Source: Pipra filicauda (taxonomy: Eukaryota; Chordata; Aves; Passeriformes; Pipridae). Taken from it: a DNA stretch of 64,000 nt. The translations under genes were made by a program, and so were the position numbers. The DNA is taken from NCBI RefSeq assembly GCF_003945595.2, contig NW_024104529.1, positions 1 through 64,000 of the forward strand, written 5' to 3'. Shown here one piece after another: positions 10,985-22,068 of the stretch (its first letter is position 1; every line of letters begins with the position of its first letter). The notes beneath the pieces are model-generated. The model did no database searches. It had not been told where the DNA came from and was given only the letters and a program-made list of their open reading frames with translations.

Positions 10985-12075
10985 CTACAGGGAACAGCAG
11001 CCCTTTGCCCCAGGACAGAAAGCCTGTGAGCTTTGGCTTTCAGGTGCAGTTGGTGGGGCAGACTGGGCACTCTGTGGGCAGCCAGAGTTTTCTGTGCTGG
11101 CACCTTTAGTTAGGAAGGAATCTTCATTTGTATCGGTTTTGGGGGGCAGGGGGGCCGGCAATGGCAGCGCAGGGGCTGACCAAAAGGGACAGCAGCCCTT
11201 TGCCCCAGGACAGAAAGCCTGTGAGTTTTGGCTTTTCATCCCTGCACTGAAACTGCCTGCCCGACTTCCAAAAATGCATATGGACAAAGATTCCTCCCAC
11301 ACCAAAGGTACCACGACAGAAAGCTCTTGCTGCCCATGGAGTGCCCAGGCTGACCCACCAATTGCACCACAAAGCCAAAGCTTCCAGGCTTCCTTTCCTG
11401 GCCAGAAGGGCTGTTGTTTCCTATTCTCAGCCTTGAGCTGAAGCTGCCAGCCTGACACCCAAAATTGCCTACGGATGAAGATTCCTCCCAAATCAACGGT
11501 GCCATGACAGAAAGCTCTTGTTGTCCATGGAGTGCCCCGGGTGACCTACCAACTGCAACCAAGATTGCTCTCAGAAAGAATAGGCTAGTCTACGAAGCTC
11601 TTACTGGGCTGGAAGCTTTGGCTTTCTTGGGCAGTTGGTGGGCCAGCCTGGGCACTCCATGGGCAGCAACAGTTTTGTAGACTGGCCTATTGTGTCTGGG
11701 AGGAATCTTGGTTTGTGTGGAATTTTTGAGGGAGGAATGGCAGTTTGAGTGCAGGGTTAATAACAAGAAACGATCACCATTATGCCCAGCAAAGAAAGCC
11801 TCGAAGTTTTGACTTTGTGTTGCAGTTGGTGTTACACCCGGGGCACTCCATGGACAGCAAGAGCTTTCTGTCGTGGCACCATTGATTTGGGAGGAATCTT
11901 CATCCGTAGGCAGTTTTGGGTGTCAGGCTTGCAGTTTCAGCTCGTGGCTGAAAACAGGAAACAACAGCCCTTCTGGCCAGGAAAGGAAGCCTAGAAGCTT
12001 TGGTTTTGTGGTGCAATTGGTGGGTCAGCCTGGGCACTCCATGGGCAGCAAGAGCTTTCTGTTGTGGCACCTTAT
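10985..12075. repeat. ~190-bp satellite array 1, with internal orientation switches
   Basis: Diverged copies of a ~190-bp monomer. Each contains the core gctttggctttc, a gcagttggtgggcc-like box, a gggcactccatgggcagc-like box, a gtctgggaggaatctt-like box and a ggaaacaacagccc-like box. Copies run forward at about 10,985-11,235, reverse at about 11,236-11,565, and forward again to 12,075. Open frames across the array repeat the same peptide phrase because of the repeat; they are not genes. The same monomer recurs at 26,020-27,283, 37,748-38,290 and 38,745-39,500. Confidence 0.9.
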
Positions 12076-12245
12076 TGATGGAAGGGCATGGACAGATGCA
12101 CACAGGCCCTTAGGGTCGGCAAAATGTCGGCTTTACTAGAAGAAAGACAAAATATATAGTGGTTATGACGCTTAGTTCTTGTTACACTGCATTGGTTACA
12201 TAAGGAAAACATACTATGCTGTCCACTGCTAATTGGATCACAACA
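12076..12245 (-). repeat. LTR-like fragment, reverse, family shared with 29,514-29,686
   Basis: About 170 bp, bounded by tgatgg and ccacaaca-type ends (TGTTGTG...CCATCA on the minus strand). It aligns along its length with 29,514-29,686. The minus strand reads a TATATAT-type box upstream of a degraded poly(A) signal. It directly joins satellite on its left and a truncated V-like exon on its right, and no target duplication is visible, so it marks a rearrangement breakpoint. Confidence 0.65.
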
Positions 12246-12437
12246 GGTGGGCTAAGGGCTCGGCTAAGGGCTCGGCCCAGAGAGCTGCGGGCGCCAGCGG
12301 GGCGGCTGTCGGTGTCGGGAGACGGTCGCTGCAGCGTCCTCTGGCTCTCCGGGTCCCGTGTGGCGGAAGCGGCGTTGCATACCTTACGCCCTGGCACACA
12401 TGGCCAGAGGAGCCGCGGCTGCGGCCGGACACAAACC
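12246..12437 (+). pseudogene. T-cell-receptor-V-like exon, truncated copy A
   Basis: Nucleotide homology to the 3' part (framework 3 to CDR3 side) of the intact V-like exon at 22,177-22,466 and near-identity to copy B at 16,340-16,517. The leader and the 5' half of the V exon are missing and replaced by the LTR-like fragment. The conserved D-x-A-x-Y-x-C region is frameshifted and the second cysteine codon is gone, so no V domain can be made. Downstream, a CACATGG at 12,397-12,403 and ACACAAACC at 12,429-12,437, 25 bp apart, resemble a degenerate 23-type recombination signal. One extra base distinguishes A from B in this stretch. Confidence 0.65.
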
Positions 12438-13693
12438 GCCGCGGGCGGGACCGGGGGCACAGCGCCGGCCGTGGGCAGCAGGGCTTTGTCACTTGCTGCC
12501 AATCCCACCTGAGCTCAGAGTCACTGACACCGTCGTCTTTGGAGCTCTCGGGGATTTTCTTAGACATACAAAACTCGGGTAATTGTTTCTACAGCGCCCC
12601 TATGAAAACACGGCGTTTCACTCCTACGCAAAGCAGGGGCTTGTGACAGAACCTCTGGCTGCCAAGTGACATACACAACAGAGCGCAGCGCAAGCCTGGG
12701 CATACGCCAGTCAGCTGCAATGCGTGTCCCTAAGTTCTCCTGAGCCATCGTCACCCGGATACTCTGATCCACTGCAGGCAGGCACCGAGATTCTCTGGTT
12801 GATGATGATCTTTCTCTGCGGATAAGAGGAGGATTCCGACCTTGCCTTGAGGGTGGAAAAGACACAGTAAGGCTCTGCAGGGCTTTGAGTGTCACCCATC
12901 AACGGCCTGAGCACTACATCTCAGAGGCGCGCTGAAGAAGTTGAGAAGGCCGACCCTGCGACGGAGCGAGGTGCAGGCAAGCCAGGCCAAGTGTTAGAGG
13001 TGGTGAGAGAGGAGAGACAAAAGAGGTAGGAAAGGCGAGACTTCCAGCCATGTGGCCTCGGGCTCAGGAAGGAGGGTTGCAGGACCGTCCTTCATTATGC
13101 TCTCAGGACAAATGCAAACTTCTCACCTTCCCGCAAATGTGTTATCTCTGCTCTGATGCCTAAGAGGGCAGAACCATATCTGGAGGCCATAGGCATAGGA
13201 GAGGGAGCTTGGTGCTGCTCTTCCCCCTGGGGAAGACTGTGAAAATCTCAGGACCCTCCGCGTCCCTAGAAATCCCCTGCTGCACCTTGAGAAGGTGCAG
13301 CACTTCCACTGGAATGCTCTTACTTACCCTTATCATCCTTCTATCATTTTTCACCTGATAATAAATAAAGCAAACGCCATTTTAGGGGTAACCTAAGAGA
13401 ACAGTATGTTTTCTGCAGAGTGACATGTGCCAGGGGTCGCTCTGGAGTTGGTCTAGAGAAGGGACTGGGAGTAAGGGTCTCCATGTTCAAAGCCCCCAAG
13501 CCCTCCACCTGCCCTTTCAGATGAGTGGTGCACGGCTGTCTCAGCCCCAGCCATCGCAGGCGGCGCTCTGGCGGGTGCCCCGTGTGCTCCCTGCTTGTGC
13601 GTGGGTGTCACCTACTTAGTCCTCATCCTGTTCCCTGCTCATCCCTCAGCCTTTTCCCTCGGCAATATGCAGTCCGTGCCACCGCTGGGACTC
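12266..13693 (+). repeat. Direct segmental duplication, unit A
   Basis: About 1.43 kb that recurs at 16,346-17,773 with an offset of 4,080-4,081 bp and only a handful of substitutions plus one 1-bp indel. It contains the 3' part of the V-like exon and its downstream flank. Short identical open frames in both copies reflect recent duplication rather than selection. Confidence 0.93.
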
Positions 13694-15359
13694 GGACGTG
13701 CAGCAGCCCTGCTGGAGCCACGTTCCTCTCTCACACTGTGCATTTTCCCAGCAGAGCATGGCACAGCCAGAGACCCTGGGCTCCTGCCCAGCAAGGCTCA
13801 TCTCCTGTTCCTGGGCAGCTGGGAGAGAGGCGTTTGTCCCAGGCGGATGAAGAAGGACAGGGATGAAGCTCCAGAGGCGGAGGAGACACGTCTTCCCCGA
13901 GGAAGCTGCAACCAGCCCAGAGAGCTGAGGACAGCACGGGAAGATGTGAAACCCGAGCGGGCAAGAAGCCTCGGCGTTCCCACAGGCCCGACAGTGGCTG
14001 CGCCGCAGAGCAGGCGGAGGGGAGGACTGCAGTGCGAGCTGACCGGGAAGAGCCCCTGCCCGTGAGTGAGGCCCCAGAGCGATGCAATGCTCAGAAAGCC
14101 GTCGGCTGAGGGAGCCACAGGGGCTGCTGCTGGGGGAGGGAGAAACCCAAAGAATGCATTTCAGGCACTGAAAGAACAGTTCGTTTCGCTGCCCTCCTTC
14201 TACCTTTGCTCCTCCAAGAGAGTCGTTTGTGGCAACTCTGTTATCTCGGGACTCGGAGGTGGTTTCTGACTCTCTCAGCAAACAGGCAGGTTGGTGGGAG
14301 CATAAACCTCGGCTCTCTCGTCCTCGCTCTCTGCCTGCGCCACCTGGTGACTAAGTTCTGGCTTTTCATCAACGCCCCCTTCTTCCTCCCAGGAAATATT
14401 CAACAGCCTTTTCAGACTCGTGTGTGGAAATACCATCGAAGAAAGAAAAATCCTTGCAAAGTATCTTCTCGTCTTTGCTGTCTTGCGTGTGTTCACTCCA
14501 GACGATCTTACTTGGCTAAGGAAATGAGGAGAGAAAGAAGAGACACCTCAGACCCCTTCTCTGTCTCTGCTCTTCCCTTCAGCCTCTTCTCCTTTTCCCT
14601 CTGTCCTCTCATCGCACTGCTGCCTCAACAGCACTTCCCGACTCTCTCCACAGTCCCACATTTCTCCCTCTCTAAAGAAAAGCAGCAGATGCTTTTAAAG
14701 CTGTCCCAGGCACTATCAAGCTCTCATCTCGCTAACTTTTATAGTGTGTCCCATTCTGCCTCCAGGCTCCCTCTGGCATGACTTCCAGTTTCCCCCAGGC
14801 TGGCAACACATTCAGGGTTCCATGTTTGCACGATCAGCGTTGTGTGTTCTCGGGCAGTGAGGAACTCGGGGAGTGAAGGACCCTCAGACTTTACGGGGCT
14901 GGCAGCGATGGGAAAGAGAATGACTCTTTTTGCTGAGTGCCCCTCAACCTGCTGGAGATGTGCTGGTTCCGGCACACAAAATTCCGGTGTGACAGGCTTG
15001 GTCCTCTGAGCAGGAGGAGCAGGAGGAGGGACAGGGCACAGCTGTCCTCATGGAGACTGCATCTCCAGGATTCCAAAGCAGGTGGGAGATGCCATGCCAC
15101 GTCCGAGTTTTCCCTGGGGAAGGTGCTTTTGGCCGTAGCACTGGTAGCACAGCCACCGACAAAAGCCCAACAGGGCTGTGTCCCCAGACGAAGTGCTTCT
15201 GCTGCCAGCAGGGCAGCTCGCCATGACAGGCCAGGAGAGGCTGAGCCCGGAAGGATGTTCTGCCTCTCGTGCTCCCCGACCATTCTTAAAAGTGCCTGCC
15301 CTGGAGGACAATTGAGGAGTCCCCACGTGCCAACAGAGGAGGGATGTGAGGGAAGAGAT
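13694..15359 (+). repeat. Remainder of unit A; source of the inverted copy
   Basis: Downstream flank of the truncated V-like copy A. Positions 13,778-14,597 reappear inverted at 18,540-19,359. A diverged inverted relative of about 15,046-15,155 lies at 19,440-19,555. Open frames of 70-210 codons occur on both strands, but none has a recognisable domain. Confidence 0.8.
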
Positions 15360-15684
15360 GATGACGGTGAAAGGAGCTCATGGCCTGTCAATGTTGAGCT
15401 CCTCGATACCACGCCGCTCCTTGACCACCCAGCCCGGCCCTGCCGCCTCCGCGGTGCAGAGCCCCGACCGCTGCCGCTCTGCCACCGCTCTGGCCTGCCG
15501 TCCGCATCCAGCCCGCCCTGGGCGAGAGCCCGAGCGGTGCCGGCGCAGGACTCAGCCCTGGGCCCGTGTTGGCGAAGGAAGGCAGGGGAAGGAAAGCAAG
15601 GCAGGGGAGGTGTCCCGTTGGGAGCAGAGAGCCGGGGCTGGCGGGGACAGGGAGACGCCGGGCAGCGGGGAGGGCGGAGGAGAG
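15360..15684 (+). promoter_or_regulatory. Upstream region of V-like copy B
   Basis: GC-rich sequence homologous, in mirror orientation, to 22,951-23,200 upstream of the intact V-like copy C. Matching blocks include the caatgttgagctcc phrase, the ttgccgcctccgcggtgc-like phrase and the catccagcccgc phrase. Its position directly before the leader suggests promoter DNA. No TATA box is evident. Confidence 0.5.
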
Positions 15685-16517
15685 ACGGAGAGGCTGGCGG
15701 GGCGCGGGGCTGGCGGCGCTGGCGGCGGTTCTGCCCGATGCGCAGGGCTGGTGGTCGGTGACCGTGGGGCCGGGACTGGGGCTGGGGTGGCCATGCAGGT
15801 CCCTCGAGGCTGCCGTCCTGCCTGGCTTCTTCACAGACCTCTGCCCCCGAAAAATCCTCCTGTCCCTTCCTCCCTCTACTCCGGAAAGCATTCTCTCGGA
15901 ACACTCGTCGCTCTTTTCTTTGTTGAGCCGTTCCCGTTTCCTTGCTTTACTCTCTTCATAGAACTCATGTAGTCCGTCCTTCTCCTTTTCTTTCTCTCTT
16001 GCATTGCTTTGTCCCGCAGCCTTCCACTCATCTCTCCACCAAATACTAATGGACACTTTCCATTACTGAACACTTTGACATCCTCTTAAAATTCTACTCC
16101 GTGTGGTCCTGACTGCCTCTGGGCGATTTGTTCTGGGGAACAACATCCAGTGCATAAAGCAATTCTGACGGCTTTTCTTCTTTATCTCCCCAACCGTGTC
16201 TGCAGGAAGAGCCCAGGTGCAGCAGCACCACCGAGGGCAGCGAAATCCCCATCAAGTGCTCACAGCCCAACTTACGTGTCGGCGATTTTATCCATTTCTA
16301 CCGGCAGCTCCCGGGCCACAACCCTGAACTCCTCGCACACCCCGCTAAAGGCTCGGCCCAGAGAGCTGCGGGCGCCAGCGGGGCGGCTGTCGGTGTCGGG
16401 AGACGGTCGCTGCAGCGTCCTCTGGCTCTCCGGGTCCCGTGTGGCGGAAGCGGCGTTGCATACCTTACGCCCTGGCACACATGGCCAGAGGAGCCCGGCT
16501 GCGGCCGGACACAAACC
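15685..16517 (+). pseudogene. T-cell-receptor-V-like gene, copy B (disabled)
   Basis: Leader region, intron and V-like exon in the order of a TCR/Ig V segment. The leader at 15,685-15,740 aligns with that of copy C, but the ATG is ACG (15,685-15,687) and the leader splice donor GT is AT. The V exon starts near 16,206 after ctgcag. Its frame first shows the conserved first cysteine (IKCSQP) and a Y-R-Q-L-P-G framework-2 motif, but the core tryptophan is Phe. The frame then shifts near 16,340 and the second cysteine is lost. CACATGG (16,478-16,484), a 24-bp spacer and ACACAAACC (16,509-16,517) form a degenerate 23-RSS-like signal. The assignment to TCR alpha/delta-type V is by resemblance; other V-set IgSF families are possible. 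Confidence 0.7.
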
Positions 16518-17773
16518 GCCGCGGGCGGGACCGGGGGCACAGCGCCGGCCGTGGGCAGCAGGGCTTTGTCACCTGCTGCCAATCCCACCTGAGCTCAGAG
16601 TCACTGACACCGTCGTCTTTGGAGCTCTCGGGGATTTTCTTAGACATACAAAACTCGGGTAATTGTTTCTACAGCGCCCCTATGAAAACACGGCGTTTCA
16701 CTCCTACGCAAAGCAGGGGCTTGTGACAGAACCTCTGGCTGCCAAGTGACATACACAACAGAGCGCAGCGCAAGCCTGGGCATACGCCAGTCAGCTGCAA
16801 TGCGTGTCCCTAAGTTCTCCTGAGCCATCGTCACCCGGATACTCTGATCCACTGCAGGCAGGCACCGAGATTCTCTGGTTGATGATGATCTTTCTCTGCG
16901 GATAAGAGGAGGATTCCGACCTTGCCTTGAGGGTGGAAAAGACACAGTAAGGCTCTGCAGGGCTTTGAGTGTCACCCATCAACGGCCTGAGCACTACATC
17001 TCAGAGGCGCGCTGAAGAAGTTGAGAAGGCCGACCCTGCGACGGAGCGAGGTGCAGGCAAGCCAGGCCAAGTGTTAGAGGTGGTGAGAGAGGAGAGACAA
17101 AAGAGGTAGGAAAGGCGAGACTTCCAGCCATGTGGCCTCGGGCTCAGGAAGGAGGGTTGCAGGACCATCCTTCATTATGCTCTCAGGACAAATGCAAACT
17201 TCTCACCTTCCCGCAAATGTGTTATCTCTGCTCTGATGCCTAAGAGGGCAGAACCATATCTGGAGGCCATAGGCATAGGAGAGGGAGCTTGATGCTGCTC
17301 TTCCCCCTGGGGAAGACTGTGAAAATCTCAGGACCCTCCGCGTCCCTAGAAATCCCCTGCTGCACCTTGAGAAGGTGCAGCACTTCCACTGGAATGCTCT
17401 TACTTACCCTTATCATCCTTCTATCATTTTTCACCCGATAATAAATAAAGCAAACGCCATTTTAGGGGTAACCTAAGAGAACAGTATGTTTTCTGCAGAG
17501 TGACATGTGCCAGGGGTCGCTCTGGAGTTGGTCTAGAGAAGGGACTGGGAGTAAGGGTCTCCATGTTCAAAGCCCCCAAGCCCTCCACCTGCCCTTTCAG
17601 ATGAGTGGTACACAGCTGTCTCAGCCCCAGCCATCGCAGGCAGCGCTCTGGCGGGTGCCCCGTGTGCTCCCTGCTTGTGCGTGGGTGTCACCTACTTAGT
17701 CCTCATCCTGTTCCCTGCTCATCCCTCAGCCTTTTCCCTCGGCAATATGCAGTCCTTGCCACCGCTGGGACTC
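16346..17773 (+). repeat. Direct segmental duplication, unit B
   Basis: The second copy of 12,266-13,693, interrupted at its right end by an LTR insertion after gactc (17,769-17,773). Homology to unit A resumes at 18,304. Confidence 0.93.
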
Positions 17774-18303
17774 CTATGGCAATGGATTTGCCATATGTGG
17801 GATGGAAGACGTCCTGTCAGAGATGGACTAGTGAAGAAAAAGAAGAAAACAGTTCAAATGTTATAGAAACAGAAGTTTTTAATGTGGTTTTAACAGGTTT
17901 TAAAATGGTTTTTGCTTTTTCTGCAAGTCATTGCCCCTTCTTCCCGACACCCGCTGTGAAGGACTATTGTCTCCCATACAGGAGTATCCTGAGAAGATGT
18001 CCTGAGGTGTTTCTCATTGGTCGTTGTTAACCCCTTCCTATTGGCTGTTAACCTTTTACCTGATTGGTTTTTTCTGTGCCCCTGAACTTGTAATTGTTTC
18101 CCCTTTGACCCTCCTAAAAGCCTTATAAACCCCTACCCCACAATAAAGTTCCTCTTTCGTCCGTCCCTCCCTGGTGGTTTTTGTGGGTTCCTTGCGGGGT
18201 CGCCGGCCACGTGCGGGGGCGGGGGGAAGGGCATTCACCTCGCAGGTAATGGGGCTAGCACCCTAATGGCTGGAGGTCTCCCCCGTCCCACTAAGCCGTC
18301 GTA
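17774..18303 (+). repeat. Solo LTR inserted in unit B (5-bp target duplication gactc)
   Basis: A 530-bp insertion absent from unit A, flanked by gactc at 17,769-17,773 and 18,304-18,308. It contains TATAA (within ccttataaaccc, about 18,121-18,132) and AATAAA at 18,142-18,147, and it aligns with the reverse LTR at 8,930-9,190. A 5-bp duplication fits ERVL- or gypsy-like integrases. Odd point: the insert does not begin with TG or end with CA, so the termini may be altered. Confidence 0.75.
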
Positions 18304-19359
18304 GACTCGGACATCCAGCAGTCCTGCTGGAGCCTTGTTCCTCTCTCACACTGTGCATTTTCCCAGCAAAGCAAGGCACAGCCAGAGACCCTGGGCTCCT
18401 GCCCAGCAAGGCTCATCTCCCGTTCCTGGGCAGCTGGGAGAGAGGCGTTTGTCCCAGGCGGACGAAGAAGGACAGGGATGAAGCTCCAGAGGCGGAGGAG
18501 ACACGTCTTCCCCGAGGAAGCTGCAACCAGCCCAGAGAGAAAAGGAGAAGAGGCTGAAGGGAAGAGCAGAGACAGAGAAGGGGTCTGAGGTGTCTCTTCT
18601 TTCTCTCCTCATTTCCTTAGCCAAGTAAGATCGTCTGGAGTGAACACACGCAAGACAGCAAAGACGAGAAGATACTTTGCAAGGATTTTTCTTTCTTCGA
18701 TGGTATTTCCACACACGAGTCTGAAAAGGCTGTTGAATATTTCCTGGGAGGAAGAAGGGGGCGTTGATGAAAAGCCAGAACTTAGTCACCAGGTGGCGCA
18801 GGCAGAGAGCGAGGACGAGAGAGCCGAGGTTTATGCTCCCACCAACCTGCCTGTTTGCTGAGAGAGTCAGAAACCACCTCCGAGTCCCGAGATAACAGAG
18901 TTGCCACAAACGACTCTCTTGGAGGAGCAAAGGTAGAAGGAGGGCAGCGAAACGAACTGTTCTTTCAGTGCCTGAAATGCATTCTTTGGGTTTCTCCCTC
19001 CCCCAGCAGCAGCCCCTGTGGCTCCCTCAGCCGACGGCTTTCTGAGCATTGCATCGCTCTGGGGCCTCACTCACGGGCAGGGGCTCTTCCCGGTCAGCTC
19101 GCACTGCAGTCCTCCCCTCCGCCTGCTCTGCGGCGCAGCCACTGTCGGGCCTGTGGGAACGCCGAGGCTTCTTGCCCGCTCGGGTTTCACATCTTCCCGT
19201 GCTGTCCTCAGCTCTCTGGGCTGGTTGCAGCTTCCTCGGGGAAGACGTGTCTCCTCCGCCTCTGGAGCTTCATCCCTGTCCTTCTTCATCCGCCTGGGAC
19301 AAATGCCTCTCTCCCAGCTGCCCAGGAACGGGAGATGAGCCTTACTGGGCAGCAGCCCA
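18304..19359. repeat. Rearranged unit B: 0.82-kb inversion-duplication with 147-bp inverted arms
   Basis: 18,304-18,539 continues unit A forward (equivalent to 13,689-13,924). At 18,540 the sequence jumps to the reverse complement of 14,597 and runs back to 13,778 at 19,359 without net gain or loss. As a result 18,393-18,539 and 19,213-19,359 form inverted repeats of about 147 bp around a 673-bp core. The junction shows a short agag microhomology. Confidence 0.88.
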
Positions 19360-19439
19360 ACTCATCCACAGGGAACATCACCGCCTGCAGCAGGAGCACT
19401 TCTTCTGGGTGACACGTTCCTTTTGGGGTTTTCGTAGGG

Positions 19440-19555
19440 CTGTAGCACCAGTGCTACGGTGAGGCATTGTATGGGAGAAGCACCTTCCCCAGGGAAAACT
19501 CGGAGGTGGCATGGCATCTCGCACCTGCTTTGGCGTCATGGAGATGCAGTCTGCA
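19440..19555 (-). repeat. Diverged inverted duplicate of 15,046-15,155
   Basis: The reverse complement of about 15,046-15,155 aligns here with several substitutions and a ~15-bp insertion. The shared caccttccccagggaaaactcgg block is clearest. It is part of the same family of duplicated V-flanking DNA. Confidence 0.7.
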
Positions 19556-19817
19556 TTCTTGGAGCAACCGTGCCCCCCGGGAGAGGGTAAAGGCCCCGGA
19601 AAATGAACATTGCTGTTCTGTCCCGTGTCTCTGAAAATATCGCATCAGTTCCATGGACCTGCTTCCTAGACAGAAGGCTCCTAGCCTGCAAAGTCTGTAT
19701 GGGTAGGGGGCGTCAAGGGTTTGGTGAACCTCTAGGTATACACCTGTGCTACCCTCCCATCTCCGCAGAGGTTTAACATGGGGAGAAATCATTGAGCTTT
19801 GTTCTCTCTTCTACTAG

Positions 19818-19981
19818 TACCTCAGCCCAAGAGTATCTCTACGGAGGGGGAGTTTGGCCTGGCTGAGCTCTCCCAGCAGAACTCCCTGGAGATGATCACA
19901 TGGAACTCACTAGAGGGAAGAGAGGAAGCCCTCAGCTTCTCTGTCTCCAATCTGGACATGGCCAGTCTGTCAGGCATCCAG
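19818..19981 (+). CDS. Possible internal exon of an unidentified protein
   Basis: A 164-nt stretch follows a pyrimidine-rich acceptor (ttctctcttctactag, AG at 19,816-19,817) and ends CAG at 19,981 before GTAGGG. The frame through it is open and of ordinary amino-acid composition, with an acidic Ser/Leu-rich peptide containing SLEGREEAL and SNLDMASLSG. I do not recognise the family. No partner exon was found nearby and the region is full of duplications, so it may be an orphan exon fragment or a chance match. Confidence 0.25.
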
Positions 19982-22068
19982 GTAGGGAGTTGGGCTCGTG
20001 AGCCTTGCCCACTCTGCACAGTCTCTGTTCGAAATAGGGTTTTTTTTCTTCATCCCTGTGGGAGAGAAGCATGTGGTCTGGAATGCACTTGACCCTTCAG
20101 TCCCAGTGACAGTTCCTAGGCTCTCAGACTGTGATTCCAGTGTGGGGGATAAAGGTCCTTGTGGGCTGAAGTCCAAAACTGTTGCCAGAACTCTGGCTTT
20201 CCCTCTGCAAGCCACAGGGGCTGTTCTTCCTCTCACAGTGCATCAACCTCAGGGCCGTGTCCCTTTCCTTCAGTCCCCCTTTGGGACAATGTCTCTACGG
20301 CTCTCAATCGGCACCTGGTCAATGGACTGCACAGGTACATTTGGCAGGGGCTTGGACAAGAGAGGGAGCTGTGTCCCTCCTGGCACCCCCAGCACTGCAC
20401 TGGAAGCTGATCCATGCAGGTGGACACATGAGGGGGACAAGAACACTCAGTCTTTCTGCCTGTCCATGAAACCAACGTCATCCTTTTGAAGTCTCCAGCA
20501 CTGGGAAGAGCAGGTGTGTGCTGGCGTGGAGCAGTGTGTGGGTGTGGTGAGGGTGGAGGGGCTGCCAGCCATGCTGAGGCACTGCCAGCATTAGAATTGA
20601 ACTGAAGATGCAAATTTTGGTGATTCCGTCCTTGTTGGGCCCTGGAATTGGCAGCAGCAGAGCGAGAGTTTGATCTGTAGAGCAGCAGGAAAGGACGGCA
20701 CAGGGGGCAGGTCGATGCTTCTTTCTTGAGCAGGTCTGTTGCAGGCTGGTACATAACTGTTCAACTGCACCGTCCTGCTTTCAACCCTGGCCAGCAACCA
20801 AGGCCCACACAGCTGCTCACTCACTCCCCCCTCAGCAGCATCCAGGAGACAACCAGATGGGTAAAAGCAAGGAAACTCACAGGGTCAGAAAAAGACAGCT
20901 TAATTGGGAAAATAGAAGGCATGCACAGAAGCAAAACAATACAAAAAATTTATTCCCTGCTTCCCATGGGCAGGCAGGTGTTCAGCTGCCTCCAGCAGAG
21001 CAAGTCCCCATCACGCATGATGGGAACTTTGGAAAACAAACACCATCATAACAAGCCTCCCCTCCTTCCTCCTTCTTCCCCCCAAGGTTTAAATACTGAG
21101 CGTGATGTCATAAGGTCTGGCATATCCCTTTGCTCAGTGTGAGTCACCTGTCCTGGCTGTGTGTCCTCCTAACATCCAATTCACCACCAATTTCCTTGCC
21201 AGCGTGGCAGCAGAAAAAGCAGAAAAAGCTTTTGCTCTGTGTAAGCTCAGCAATATTAAAGATGCCTCTGTATTATCAACCCTGGGTTCAGCACGAATCC
21301 ATAAAACCAGCCCCATAGCAACCACTGTGAAGAAAGTTCACTCTACCCAGGCCAAAACCAGCAACATGCACTCAGGCTCCTCCTGAATCTGGGAAAATGC
21401 TGCTCTGTGTTGCTCACAGACAGAGCAGTGGAGTGTCCCCAGCACATTTCACTTGGTGAGTAACACACAAGGACACACACAGGGAGAGGCTCAGGCACGT
21501 TGATGTGACTCATGCACAAATCTGTGCTCCCACAGCGTTTCATGTGGAACCCAGCTGCACACAAGTGCACACAAACCAGGAAGCCATGTAGGAAAACAAC
21601 CAACCATGGACTCTGCTGAGGACACCTGGGGACAAGACCGCAGGGCTGGGAAGGACAAGGCTCTAGGCAAGCCCGTGACACTGTTTGTGTGCTCAGAGAC
21701 TGACCAGTGTGGGAGAAGTCAGAAGAGGCCCGAATACTTTCCTGAGGGCAGGACAGGGTCAAAGCAGCTGCCCAAAGCACACATGTAGAGAGGCAACAAC
21801 CGCTGACCATTGGGGTGAGCTGAGGAGGGGGGGAAAGAGAATGACATGGCCCATCCTCATGCCCAGGAGTCCTTGGGTAGCCACAGATGATTGCTGCAGC
21901 TTCTTCCTGAGAACAGCACTTCAAATGAGCCCACCAGAGTGATCCAGACTGATGCATCATTTGCCTGCTCTGGATGCATCCAGCCCTGGAGCTGAGTCTA
22001 CTCCTGACATCACTGAGTCCTTGCCCTGGAAATCCTGGAATATTTCATCCCAAAAACAGAAGACTACT
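19982..22068. other. Flank of the V-like cluster, nothing recognised
   Basis: No repeat family, exon or RNA gene was recognised. Open frames up to 205 codons on both strands overlap each other and have no motifs. Confidence 0.45.

Noticed and set aside
10985..12075. Spaced direct repeats considered as a CRISPR array
   Set aside because: The ~190-bp units are contiguous tandem monomers without unique spacers, and the genome is vertebrate.
14206..14781. 191-codon frame repeated at 18,346-18,930 on the other strand
   Set aside because: The agreement between the two copies follows from the recent inverted duplication, and there is no independent sign of coding selection.
14891..15904. 337-codon minus-strand open frame
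   Set aside because: It lies in GC-rich V-upstream DNA, overlaps equally long frames on the other strand, and has no domain or conserved pattern. It crosses the promoter and leader region of copy B.
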